From Candidatus Rifleibacteriota bacterium (GTDB lineage: Bacteria > Muiribacteriota > Ozemobacteria > Ozemobacterales > Ozemobacteraceae), in assembly GCA_028691595.1 (NCBI GenBank), contig JAQUZA010000018.1, positions 1-17,196 of the forward strand: a stretch of 17,196 nt of DNA. Reading direction: 5' to 3'. Position numbers and translations under genes: made by a program. Under the pieces are notes generated by a model. The model was not told where the DNA came from and ran no database searches. It saw only the letters and a program-made list of their open reading frames with translations. Positions within the stretch are counted from its first letter, which is position 1; every line of letters starts with the position of its first letter. Below, piece by piece: positions 1-6,884 of this stretch.

Positions 1-1
1 G

Positions 2-583
2 ACCAAAACTGTTTCTGGTCTGCACTCAAATTTTAAATCGCCAGTTGAAGGTCTAAGCAGGCTTCACCTCGAGCTTAAAAACGACATGCTGATCATCTGC
101 CCCGAAAACATTGCAGGTAATGTCGTTAACCACCTCGACAACCAGACAAAGCTCCTGGGTGAAGAGTTTGCGGCTTTTGATAAAATGGTGCGGAATCGCC
201 CTTCACTGGCAGCAGAAATTAGCTTTGAAGCCTTAAATAAGGTCACAAAAGCCCATTTGCCGGTCTGGATGAAGCCCGTTAAACATTTGCGTCTGATTGC
301 AGCCCGCAGCATGAGCAAACTGCAGATGTTTGTTCCCGACAGCGAACAACGCAATTCACTTCTGCAGTTGATTTCGAAAGAGGGCGAAAGACTTGGTGAG
401 CCGATCGGCCTTGATTCCAGACCCGGCAGCGAGTGCAAAGGCAACAGTATTTTTATCGAAGCGCCGGCCGGCATCGATCTTGAAAAAACGGTCAGTCGAC
501 GAACAGCCGCATTTTTTCTACATTTTTTTGCGCGAGCGCAGCGAAACAACCCGGTAATGACGGCAGCCAAACATGAAAAGTGA
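2..583 (+). CDS. Unrecognised protein, 3' part only (5' end outside window)
   Basis: The frame is open from the first bases of the window to TGA at 581-583, giving 193 residues of C-terminal sequence. The first internal ATG (86) is therefore probably not the true start. I do not recognise a family. Visible features are a mostly helical, soluble-looking composition, a basic stretch near the middle (KPVKHLRLIAARSMSK), a Gly/Pro-containing segment (GLDSRPGSECKG) and a Phe-rich tail (AFFLHFFARAQRNN). No signal peptide or membrane segment is visible in the part present. The last 11 bases overlap the start of the downstream Nudix gene, which suggests translational coupling and co-transcription. An antisense frame over the same bases is open too, but the overlap with the Nudix start favours the plus strand. 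Confidence 0.6.
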   Translation, partial: TKTVSGLHSNFKSPVEGLSRLHLELKNDMLIICPENIAGNVVNHLDNQTKLLGEEFAAFDKMVRNRPSLAAEISFEALNKVTKAHLPVWMKPVKHLRLIAARSMSKLQMFVPDSEQRNSLLQLISKEGERLGEPIGLDSRPGSECKGNSIFIEAPAGIDLEKTVSRRTAAFFLHFFARAQRNNPVMTAAKHEK

Positions 584-1085
584 ATCAAAGCGTAAAAAAC
601 CGGCCGCTTTTGCAATGCCGGCCCGCCCGCTACGCAATTCAGCCAAAGCACTCATAATCTCAGAGGGAAAGGTTCTATGCACCAGTAACCGCGACCTGTT
701 GGGCGATTTTTTTCTTTTACCGGGCGGGGGGCAGAATCACGGTGAAACTCTCAAAGAAGCCGTGATCCGGGAATGTCTTGAAGAAATTGGAGCTCTGGTT
801 GAGGTCGGCAACATGTATTTCATTCGCGAGTACATCTCGGCCAATCATGAACTTGCGGAGTTCGACGCAACTATTCACCAGATTGAATTCATCTTTGCCT
901 GCAATCTCAAAGAGCCGGTAAATTCAAGAAAATCATTTGAAGAAGATGCCATGCAGACAGGCATCATCTGGCTGCCAGTTAACGAATTGCACCACTTCCG
1001 TTTTTACCCGGGGTCACTGATCGAGCATTTAAAGAGTTTTCCACCGAGCGATTTTTCGAATGTTTATCTTGGAGACACACTTTAA
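573..1085 (+). CDS. Nudix hydrolase
   Basis: This 170-residue protein is a member of the Nudix pyrophosphatase family, whose members hydrolyse nucleoside diphosphates linked to another moiety, usually with Mg2+ or Mn2+. A complete Nudix box, G-x5-E-x7-R-E-U-x-E-E-x-G-U, spans about residues 52-74, with G52, E58, R66-E67, E70-E71 and G73 all present. It is preceded by a beta strand ending LLPGGG, as usual. The substrate cannot be read from the sequence. The first 15-20 residues are basic and probably disordered. The start ATG overlaps the previous gene by 11 bp and has no clear Shine-Dalgarno site, consistent with coupling to upstream translation. ATG at 615 is a possible later start. The gene converges on the minus-strand efflux operon with only 17 bp between the stop codons. 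Confidence 0.92.
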   Translation: MKSESKRKKPAAFAMPARPLRNSAKALIISEGKVLCTSNRDLLGDFFLLPGGGQNHGETLKEAVIRECLEEIGALVEVGNMYFIREYISANHELAEFDATIHQIEFIFACNLKEPVNSRKSFEEDAMQTGIIWLPVNELHHFRFYPGSLIEHLKSFPPSDFSNVYLGDTL

Positions 1086-1102
1086 GCGTTGTCGATTAAG
1101 CA

Positions 1103-2323
1103 TTATTCGTATCTGAAGGCTTCAATAGGATCGAGCTGCGAAGCTTTCCAGGCCGGGTAAAGGCCAAAAAACACACCCACGGCACCAGAAAAGCCGATCG
1201 AAACAATAATTGAGGCGTTCGATACAACCGGCTCAAACTCGACGAACTTGCCGATAATCTGCGACAGGCCATAGCCCCCAAAAATACCAAAAATACCACC
1301 CACACAGCTCAAAACAACTGACTCAACCAGAAACTGATAAAGAATGTCGCCGGTTTTGGCACCAATTGCCATTCTGATACCAATCTCGCGCGTTCGCTCA
1401 GTAACAGACACCAGCATGATATTCATGATGCCGATGCCGCCTACCAGCAAAGATACTGATGCGATGGCACCCAGAAGCAGACCGATGATAGTCAGGGTAG
1501 TACCGGCCATTTCTGCAATGTCATCCTGGGTGCGAATATCGAAATCGTTATCCTGGCCCTCTCTTATACGATGCCGGCGTTTCAACAGCTGCTCGATTTC
1601 TTCTTTTGCCGACTCTACGGCCTCCTGGGAAATAGCTGACAGGTGGATCATCTGCACGTGATTAATACCCAGCACGCGTCGTTGAACCACCGAGAAGGGC
1701 ATCAACATGAGGTCATCCTGGCTGCCACCGCCCATACCGGTTTCGCCACGGTCTTTCAGAACCCCGATTACCATAACCGGCATTTTTTTGAATCTAATTA
1801 CCTGCCCGATCGGGTTACGATTACCAAAAAGATTTTCGACAACGGTTTTGCCAATCACGCACACCTTGTGGCCACTTCTGATTTCTGTTTGCGAAAAATA
1901 CCTGCCATCGATGATTTCGCGTGAGGCTATACTGAGATAATGTTCGTTAACTCCCATGACCGTGGTTGACCAGTTGTTGTTGCCAAAAATAACCTGACCT
2001 GAATTTCTGACGATGGGGGTTGTGACACTCACTGAAGGGCAGTCTCTGGCGAGAGCTTCTGCATCTTCTGCGGTGAGGGTATTTGAAGTACCCGGAGGGC
2101 CATGAAATCCTCTCTTTTTGCCTCCACCCGGCATGATCATAATCAGGTTGGTGCCCATTTTCGAGATGCTTTCCTGTACTGAATAGTAGGCCCCCTGGCC
2201 AACAGCAACCATTGCAACAACTGATGTAACACCAATTATGATGCCAAGCGCAGTCAGAAATGAACGCATTTTATTGCGGCCAAGACTGATAAAAGCCAGC
2301 TTGATAATGCCCCAGAAACTCAT
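1103..2323 (-). CDS. MacB/FtsX-type ABC transporter permease
   Basis: This 406-residue inner-membrane permease belongs to the MacB-PCD plus FtsX family. Transmembrane segments lie at about residues 21-43, 278-303, 332-356 and 371-392. The large extracytoplasmic (MacB periplasmic core) domain occupies about 45-270. The family signature after TM2, GGIGIMNIMLVSVTERTREI (295-314) followed by GIRMAIGAK, is intact, as is the C-terminal PAWKASQLDPIEAFRYE end. Unlike E. coli MacB, where ATPase and permease are one chain, the ATPase here is a separate upstream gene overlapping by 4 bp (ATGA). GGAGG sits 6 bp before the ATG. In this family the permease acts as a mechanotransmitter that drives substrate through a MacA-TolC conduit rather than pumping across the inner membrane. 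It is the last gene of the operon. Confidence 0.93.
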   Translation of the reverse strand: MSFWGIIKLAFISLGRNKMRSFLTALGIIIGVTSVVAMVAVGQGAYYSVQESISKMGTNLIMIMPGGGKKRGFHGPPGTSNTLTAEDAEALARDCPSVSVTTPIVRNSGQVIFGNNNWSTTVMGVNEHYLSIASREIIDGRYFSQTEIRSGHKVCVIGKTVVENLFGNRNPIGQVIRFKKMPVMVIGVLKDRGETGMGGGSQDDLMLMPFSVVQRRVLGINHVQMIHLSAISQEAVESAKEEIEQLLKRRHRIREGQDNDFDIRTQDDIAEMAGTTLTIIGLLLGAIASVSLLVGGIGIMNIMLVSVTERTREIGIRMAIGAKTGDILYQFLVESVVLSCVGGIFGIFGGYGLSQIIGKFVEFEPVVSNASIIVSIGFSGAVGVFFGLYPAWKASQLDPIEAFRYE

Positions 2324-3111
2324 TTCTGACCTCCCTGCGACCCGGTTTCTTCATCAATTTCATCTGAAGAGCCTGGCCGACGGTGCTTTTTGATTTCTTC
2401 GCTGGCAACAAGGCGTTTAACCACAGGTTCATCAGCAACTACCTGACCATCAGACAATCTGATAACCCTCGAAGTATACATGGCAATATCAGGCTCATGG
2501 GTAATCAGAACAATCGAAATGCCCCTGGCATTGAGCTCCTGAAAAATTCCCATGATCTCTACACTCGAATAGGAGTCAAGATTTCCGGTGGGCTCATCGG
2601 CAAGAATTACCGAAGGCTGGTTAACCAATGATCTGGCGATGGCCACACGCTGCTGCTGCCCGCCAGACAACTGATTCGGATGATGATGTTCACGACCCTT
2701 CAGACCAACCGAAGCAAGTGCGTTCATAGCCCTTTCGAAACGTTCCTCTGCTGAAACTCCGGCGTAAATCATCGGCAGTTCAACATTTTCAAGGGCGCTG
2801 GTACGTGATAACAGGTTAAAACCCTGAAAAACGAAGCCGATACGGCGATTTCGCACCAGAGCCAGCTGATCTTTGCTGAACAATGAAACGTCTTCGCCTT
2901 CAATCAGATACTGCCCCGAAGTCGGCCGGTCCAGACAGCCCATGATGTGCATCATAGTCGACTTTCCTGAGCCGGAAGCCCCCATGATCGAGGTGAATTC
3001 TCCTTTATAAAAGCTGAGATTAACCCCTCGCAGGGCTTTAACAGAAACTCCGTCCATGAAGTAGGTTTTTGTCAGATGGCTGACCTGAAGCAGTGGCTTG
3101 TCCTGGCTCAT
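2320..3111 (-). CDS. ABC transporter ATP-binding protein (MacB/LolD type)
   Basis: This 263-residue cytoplasmic ATPase drives the MacB-type permease encoded directly downstream. It shows Walker A GASGSGKST (44-52), the Q-loop Gln at 96 in VFQGFNLL, the ABC signature LSGGQQQR (148-155), Walker B VILADEP (168-174) with the catalytic Glu, the D-loop GNLDS, and the H-loop His205 in LITHEPD. The order and wording match the LolD/MacB-N/YtrE branch. The C-terminal 35 residues are a charged extension (KKHRRPGSSDEIDEETGSQ) beyond the usual roughly 230-residue domain. The start ATG lies 1 bp after the adaptor stop, and the end overlaps the permease start by 4 bp, so the subunits are translationally coupled. 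Confidence 0.95.
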   Translation of the reverse strand: MSQDKPLLQVSHLTKTYFMDGVSVKALRGVNLSFYKGEFTSIMGASGSGKSTMMHIMGCLDRPTSGQYLIEGEDVSLFSKDQLALVRNRRIGFVFQGFNLLSRTSALENVELPMIYAGVSAEERFERAMNALASVGLKGREHHHPNQLSGGQQQRVAIARSLVNQPSVILADEPTGNLDSYSSVEIMGIFQELNARGISIVLITHEPDIAMYTSRVIRLSDGQVVADEPVVKRLVASEEIKKHRRPGSSDEIDEETGSQGGQK

Positions 3112-3112
3112 T

Positions 3113-4498
3113 TTAAAGCCTCATTCTGACTGTGCCGCTGCGTCTTGCCCCCGCCATCGCGGAACTGTTAGCAGCTTCTCCCCTGATGCCCGTAATGACC
3201 TGTGTTCCTTCTTTCAGGTCTTCATCTGGCAATTCAATGAAATCCTGATTTGAGAACCCTATTCTGACGGTCTTAAAATCAGGGCTGCCATTTTCGGGCA
3301 TTACCCAGACCGGAATCGTATCTGTTGCCAGCTTTTTGCGGGCCCCGTGCTCGTGAGCAGACATTTTTTTCAGATCATCAGGAGCCTTGAAATACAGTGC
3401 TTTAACCGGCAGTCGCAAGACGTTCTGGCGGTCGCCGACCAGAATTTCGGCATTGGCAGTCATTCCAGGTTTAAGAAGCAAATCATCGTTCTCAACTTTA
3501 ACCATGACAGAATAGGTCACGACATTCGAAGTTTCGTTGGGAGAAAGCCTCACCTGATCTACAGTTCCTGAAAAGGTTCGATCTTTGTAGGCATCAACCG
3601 TAAAGGAGACTTTCTGACCTGCGGCGACAACCCCGATGTCTGTTTCGTCAACCGCTGTATCGATTTGCATTTTTTTCAGATCCTGGGCAATTACAAACAG
3701 CTTTGGGGCCTGCAGACTTGCGGCAACGGTCTGCCCTTCGTCAACCTCTCGTGAAATAACCACCCCATCAATTGGAGAATAAATTTTTGTGCGGTCCAGA
3801 TTGATTTTTGCAACGCTGAGCTGCGCTTCCATTTGTCTGATGCGGGCCTGTGCCCCTTTTCGATCGGCTTCAAGAGCTTCGAACTGAGCCAGAATTGCCT
3901 GCTCTTTTGCACTGGTTGCCTGACTCTGAGCTCTGATGGCATCGAGTGAAGACTTTTGAGAATCAAGGGCAGTCTTGGCCGAGTCTCTTTCAGAAGCCGA
4001 TACCAGTTTGCGCTCAAAGAGTTCTTTAATGCGCCCGAAATTGCGTTCTGCCTCTTCTACTGCGACTTCTGCTTTTCGGACATTGGCCTTTGCTCCCTGA
4101 ATATCAGCTTTTGCCATGAGCATTGAAGCCTCAAGATTCTTCATTTGAGCCAAAGTACCGAGTTCACCGGCAACGGCACTCTCGAGGTTAGCCTTTGCCT
4201 GCTGCATCTGTGCTTCGAAAGAAGAGGCCTCGAGTTCGGCAACCAGCTGGCCAGCCTTAACTTCATCATTAAAATCGGCATAAAGTTTGAGAATGTTGCC
4301 ACTGACCTGCGAGCCAACTTCGACCGTGGTCAACGCTGCCAGCGAGCCGGAAGAAGAGATGGTATTTCTGATGTTACCGCGTGTAACCGCCTCGGTTGAA
4401 AAAGCACGGGGCTTCGTTGAAGCACCCCAGAAATACCAGGCTGCCAAACCGGCAATAAGAACTAAAAATAATATCGCGCCAAATATCAGCTTTTTCAT
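3113..4498 (-). CDS. Periplasmic adaptor (MacA/HlyD membrane-fusion protein)
   Basis: This 461-residue membrane-fusion protein is anchored by one N-terminal transmembrane helix (about residues 4-24). It bridges the inner-membrane ABC permease and the TolC-like channel. Domains in order: first half-lipoyl (about 55-90, VEVGSQVSGNILKLYADFND), a long alpha-helical coiled-coil hairpin (about 92-238, rich in Ala/Glu/Gln), second half-lipoyl (SPIDGVVISREVDEGQTVA, 241-259), beta-barrel (about 265-355) and a membrane-proximal domain (356-440). The hairpin is long, about 145 residues, and the C-terminal tail is basic (GARRSGTVRMRL). The start ATG overlaps the TolC-like stop by 4 bp. The function as MacA-like adaptor follows from domains and context. 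Substrate (drug, lipid, peptide or siderophore) cannot be inferred. Confidence 0.93.
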   Translation of the reverse strand: MKKLIFGAILFLVLIAGLAAWYFWGASTKPRAFSTEAVTRGNIRNTISSSGSLAALTTVEVGSQVSGNILKLYADFNDEVKAGQLVAELEASSFEAQMQQAKANLESAVAGELGTLAQMKNLEASMLMAKADIQGAKANVRKAEVAVEEAERNFGRIKELFERKLVSASERDSAKTALDSQKSSLDAIRAQSQATSAKEQAILAQFEALEADRKGAQARIRQMEAQLSVAKINLDRTKIYSPIDGVVISREVDEGQTVAASLQAPKLFVIAQDLKKMQIDTAVDETDIGVVAAGQKVSFTVDAYKDRTFSGTVDQVRLSPNETSNVVTYSVMVKVENDDLLLKPGMTANAEILVGDRQNVLRLPVKALYFKAPDDLKKMSAHEHGARKKLATDTIPVWVMPENGSPDFKTVRIGFSNQDFIELPDEDLKEGTQVITGIRGEAANSSAMAGARRSGTVRMRL

Positions 4499-5841
4499 TT
4501 TTCTGCGTCTCCAGATTCATCTTTGGTTGCAACAATTTCCTGAAAGCGATATTCAGGCGGAAGTCTTCCCAGGACTCTATCAAGCTCGGCTTGAGCGATT
4601 AAACTATCAAAAAAGGCAACCACGTGATTACCACGGGCCCGGGCAAATTCAACTCTGGCATCGGTAATCTCAAGCGGCGAGCCCAGGCCGGCATCATAAC
4701 GACCTTCTGCCAGATGCAGGCTTTCGCTTGCCTGCTGAACCAGAATGGTTGTCGCCTGTAATCTTTCAAGCGCGTCAGTAAGCCCAGTCAGAGAGTTTTC
4801 GAGCTCGGCACTGACTGAAAGCTTGATGTTCTCAAGACTGGCTTCGGTATTGTTCAGACTGCTTCTGGCTGAATCAATCTGAGCGCGGGTAATGGCACCG
4901 TCAAGAACCGGCCAGGAAAGGCTGACCCCCATTCCCCATTGACGATCTAGCGGAGAAATGGTTCCAGACCATTGATAATCGGCAGAGGCAGAAACACTGG
5001 GACTATGGCCCAGCCTGGCTTCTCTCACCCTTAGATCTGCAGCCTTAACCTGCGACTGCGCTGCTCTGATATCGGGGCGATTCATGGCAGCCTGCAAAAG
5101 CTGATTTTTGTCTTCATGAAGGTTTGCGGGTTGAACCATTTCTTCATATGGCGCAATATTGAGGCTGTTTTGCAGACCAACGGCACGGGCAAGATTGGCG
5201 AGTGCCACCTTCAAATTGCTTCTGGCACTAATCAGCTCAACCCTCGAGTTTGCCACATCGACACGGGCCCGGGTGATATCGAATGGGGCCCTGGTTCCGA
5301 CCTCAACATAACTCTCAACCTTTTCGAGATGCCGTTCATAACCTTCCAGGGTTTCCTGGCGCACCTGAAGCAGAGCCATGGCCTGCTGAGCTCTGAAAAA
5401 AGCGGCCTTAATGCTGGCAGCCACTTCGGTAAGGGTAGCTGTAAACTTTGAACTGGCAGCAGCAAGAGATTCGCGGGCCGCCTTTTTCTGCAAAGCAGTC
5501 TGGCCAGAATCAAAGAGAAGCTTTGAAGCTGACACAGACTCAGAAGTGCTGTCGGTGGTGGGATCTGCGAGGTTTCTACCCCGTGCGGCATCGATTTTTG
5601 AATGATTCCAGCCGGCCCTCAAATTCACTCTGGGGTCAAAGGCCGCACCGGTCTGCAGCATTCTTGCCTTCTCAGAGGCTATGCTGCTTTCGGCAATTTT
5701 TAACAAGGGATGGTTACTTAAGCCGTATTCAAGACAATTTTTCAGTGTCCAGGGGGCAGGGTCAACGTTTTCTTCCAGGGCAGAAGCCGGAATACTGGTT
5801 ATCAGCATGCCGGCAATCAATAATTTTGCTATAAATTGCAT
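4495..5841 (-). CDS. TolC-family outer-membrane efflux channel
   Basis: This 448-residue protein is an outer-membrane factor that forms the exit duct for the ABC/adaptor genes downstream. It has a Sec signal peptide (MQFIAKLLIAGMLITSIPASA, cleavage after ASA). Two OEP repeats follow, each with the family's long helical pattern: NHPLLKIAESSIASEKARML in the first and NRPDIRAAQSQVKAADLRV in the second. The second repeat also holds VSLSWPVLDGAITRAQIDSA. Length is normal for the family. I choose ATG at 5841 over GTG at 5853 because GAGGTGG lies 4-8 bp before it and the signal peptide begins there. It is the first gene of the four-gene export operon. The leader (5842-5924) holds no convincing promoter by eye. 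Confidence 0.93.
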   Translation of the reverse strand: MQFIAKLLIAGMLITSIPASALEENVDPAPWTLKNCLEYGLSNHPLLKIAESSIASEKARMLQTGAAFDPRVNLRAGWNHSKIDAARGRNLADPTTDSTSESVSASKLLFDSGQTALQKKAARESLAAASSKFTATLTEVAASIKAAFFRAQQAMALLQVRQETLEGYERHLEKVESYVEVGTRAPFDITRARVDVANSRVELISARSNLKVALANLARAVGLQNSLNIAPYEEMVQPANLHEDKNQLLQAAMNRPDIRAAQSQVKAADLRVREARLGHSPSVSASADYQWSGTISPLDRQWGMGVSLSWPVLDGAITRAQIDSARSSLNNTEASLENIKLSVSAELENSLTGLTDALERLQATTILVQQASESLHLAEGRYDAGLGSPLEITDARVEFARARGNHVVAFFDSLIAQAELDRVLGRLPPEYRFQEIVATKDESGDAEK

Positions 5842-5924
5842 TTGCCACCTCACATGAATACTATCTCTCTTTTATCCTGTTTGTGCAATAAGACCAATGC
5901 AAAGAAATGTTAACCTAAAACAGG

Positions 5925-5953
5925 CCCGGGGCAGCCTCAAGGGCCGCCCCGGG
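5925..5953 (-). terminator. Hairpin terminator after the beta-barrel gene
   Basis: An 8-bp perfect GC stem (CCCGGGGC with GCCCCGGG) extends inward by four more pairs including one G-U, giving about 12 bp around the loop CTTGA on the minus strand. It lies 23 bp beyond the stop of the gene ending at 5977. The T stretch that follows on the minus strand is short (CCTGTTTT). On the plus side it is preceded by an A7 run. It separates the beta-barrel gene from the TolC operon. Confidence 0.7.
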
Positions 5954-5976
5954 AAAAAAAGCCGAAAAGAACCGCC

Positions 5977-6810
5977 TTAGAAGCGGGCGAAAACACCAAG
6001 GGTCGGGCCTGAATATTTGATTTCAGCCTTATCGCCTTCGCCTTCGAGATCGTATTTAACACCACGATAACCAAGATCGATATACCATTCGGTATCTTTC
6101 GAATTTGGATTGACTCTGAAAGCAGCATTAAGGTTGTAATCGTTGTGCAGAGCGTCATAGCCCCCGGCATTAACCTTGATCAACTTGAAACTGCCTTTGA
6201 GCCAGAGGTTGTCTGAAACCTGGGTGCCGGCGTTCAAGCCAAGATATGGCAACGGGTAAGATTCACTCCAGCCGGCTTCGAGTCGGGCATTAAGGGCATC
6301 AACACCAGAAACGCTGATGTCTGAGTTACTAAATTTAATACCGAACATACCATCGAGATAAAAAGCATCGTGACCGTCTTTTGCTACATTGTTCGAACGG
6401 GCGAGATTATAGGCCCAGGCCAGATCGAACCAGCTGTTTTCAAGGCTCATGTGTGCATTCGCCTTAAAGGTCTTGTTATCGAAAGTTACGGATTTAACGA
6501 GATTACCGCTGTGGTCATGTTTCATGTAAGAGAGTTCAAGAGCTGATTTTTCGCTGAGAACATGTGTAATTCTAAAGCCAAAGCGATTTTCTGAATCGAA
6601 CGACACATCGTTGTCGAGATCGATTTCGGTACCTGTATTTTCAACGCGCACTTTGCCGTCAAGATCAGATTTCCAGCCAAGAACTTCGATGCTGGTAACC
6701 TTGTTGAAATTCATCTTGCCATTGTTTGCCGGCTGATACGAGCGATCCCAGGCCGAAACCGATGCGGGCAACAGAAGGGCAGCAATAAGGGTCAGAGCGA
6801 ATTTTCTCAT
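5977..6810 (-). CDS. Secreted beta-barrel outer-membrane protein, unknown family
   Basis: This 277-residue protein has a clear Sec signal peptide (MRKFALTLIAALLLPASVSA, cleavage before WDRSY). It continues with alternating hydrophobic/polar strands rich in aromatic residues and ends in ...GVFARF. A terminal Phe in such a strand is the usual BAM-recognition signature of outer-membrane barrels. Repeated strand-like segments such as RFGFRITHVL, SALELSYMKH, AFYLDGMFGIKF and WYIDLGYRGVKYDL suggest an 8- to 10-strand barrel of OmpW/OmpA-like size. I do not recognise a specific family or substrate. I choose ATG 6810 because GGAG lies 6 bp upstream and the signal peptide begins there. An in-frame ATG at 6822 is also open. 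The gene appears monocistronic, with its own promoter and terminator. Confidence 0.8.
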   Translation of the reverse strand: MRKFALTLIAALLLPASVSAWDRSYQPANNGKMNFNKVTSIEVLGWKSDLDGKVRVENTGTEIDLDNDVSFDSENRFGFRITHVLSEKSALELSYMKHDHSGNLVKSVTFDNKTFKANAHMSLENSWFDLAWAYNLARSNNVAKDGHDAFYLDGMFGIKFSNSDISVSGVDALNARLEAGWSESYPLPYLGLNAGTQVSDNLWLKGSFKLIKVNAGGYDALHNDYNLNAAFRVNPNSKDTEWYIDLGYRGVKYDLEGEGDKAEIKYSGPTLGVFARF

Positions 6811-6811
6811 T

Positions 6812-6847
6812 ATAAACTCCATGTCAAAAGATTAAGATGGAGTTTAT
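6812..6847 (-). repeat. 11-bp perfect inverted repeat over the beta-barrel gene promoter and RBS
   Basis: The two arms are ATAAACTCCAT (6812-6822) and ATGGAGTTTAT (6837-6847), perfectly complementary with a 14-bp spacer. The arm near the gene contains its Shine-Dalgarno GGAG. The other arm contains the putative -10 hexamer. Because transcription should begin inside the spacer, the mature RNA would carry only one arm. A DNA operator is therefore more likely than an RNA hairpin. Confidence 0.75.
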
Positions 6848-6869
6848 GCAAAACCTGAGGCACTGTCAA
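6841..6869 (-). promoter_or_regulatory. Sigma70-type promoter of the beta-barrel gene
   Basis: On the minus strand there is a consensus -35 TTGACA (6864-6869), a 17-bp spacer and a -10 TAAACT (6841-6846, four of six consensus bases). A run of nine A (plus-strand T at 6870-6878) lies just upstream of the -35 like an UP element. The predicted start site lies around 6830-6835, about 20-25 bases before the ATG at 6810. Confidence 0.7.
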
Positions 6870-6884
6870 TTTTTTTTTGTAAAA

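Noticed and set aside
64..651. Long minus-strand ORF antisense to the first two plus-strand genes
   Set aside because: The plus frame is open from the window edge and overlaps the Nudix start in the manner of coupled genes. The antisense product has no recognisable features.
5448..5834. Plus-strand ORFs antisense to the TolC-like gene
   Set aside because: They are shadows of a gene with a clear signal peptide, both OEP repeats and operon context.
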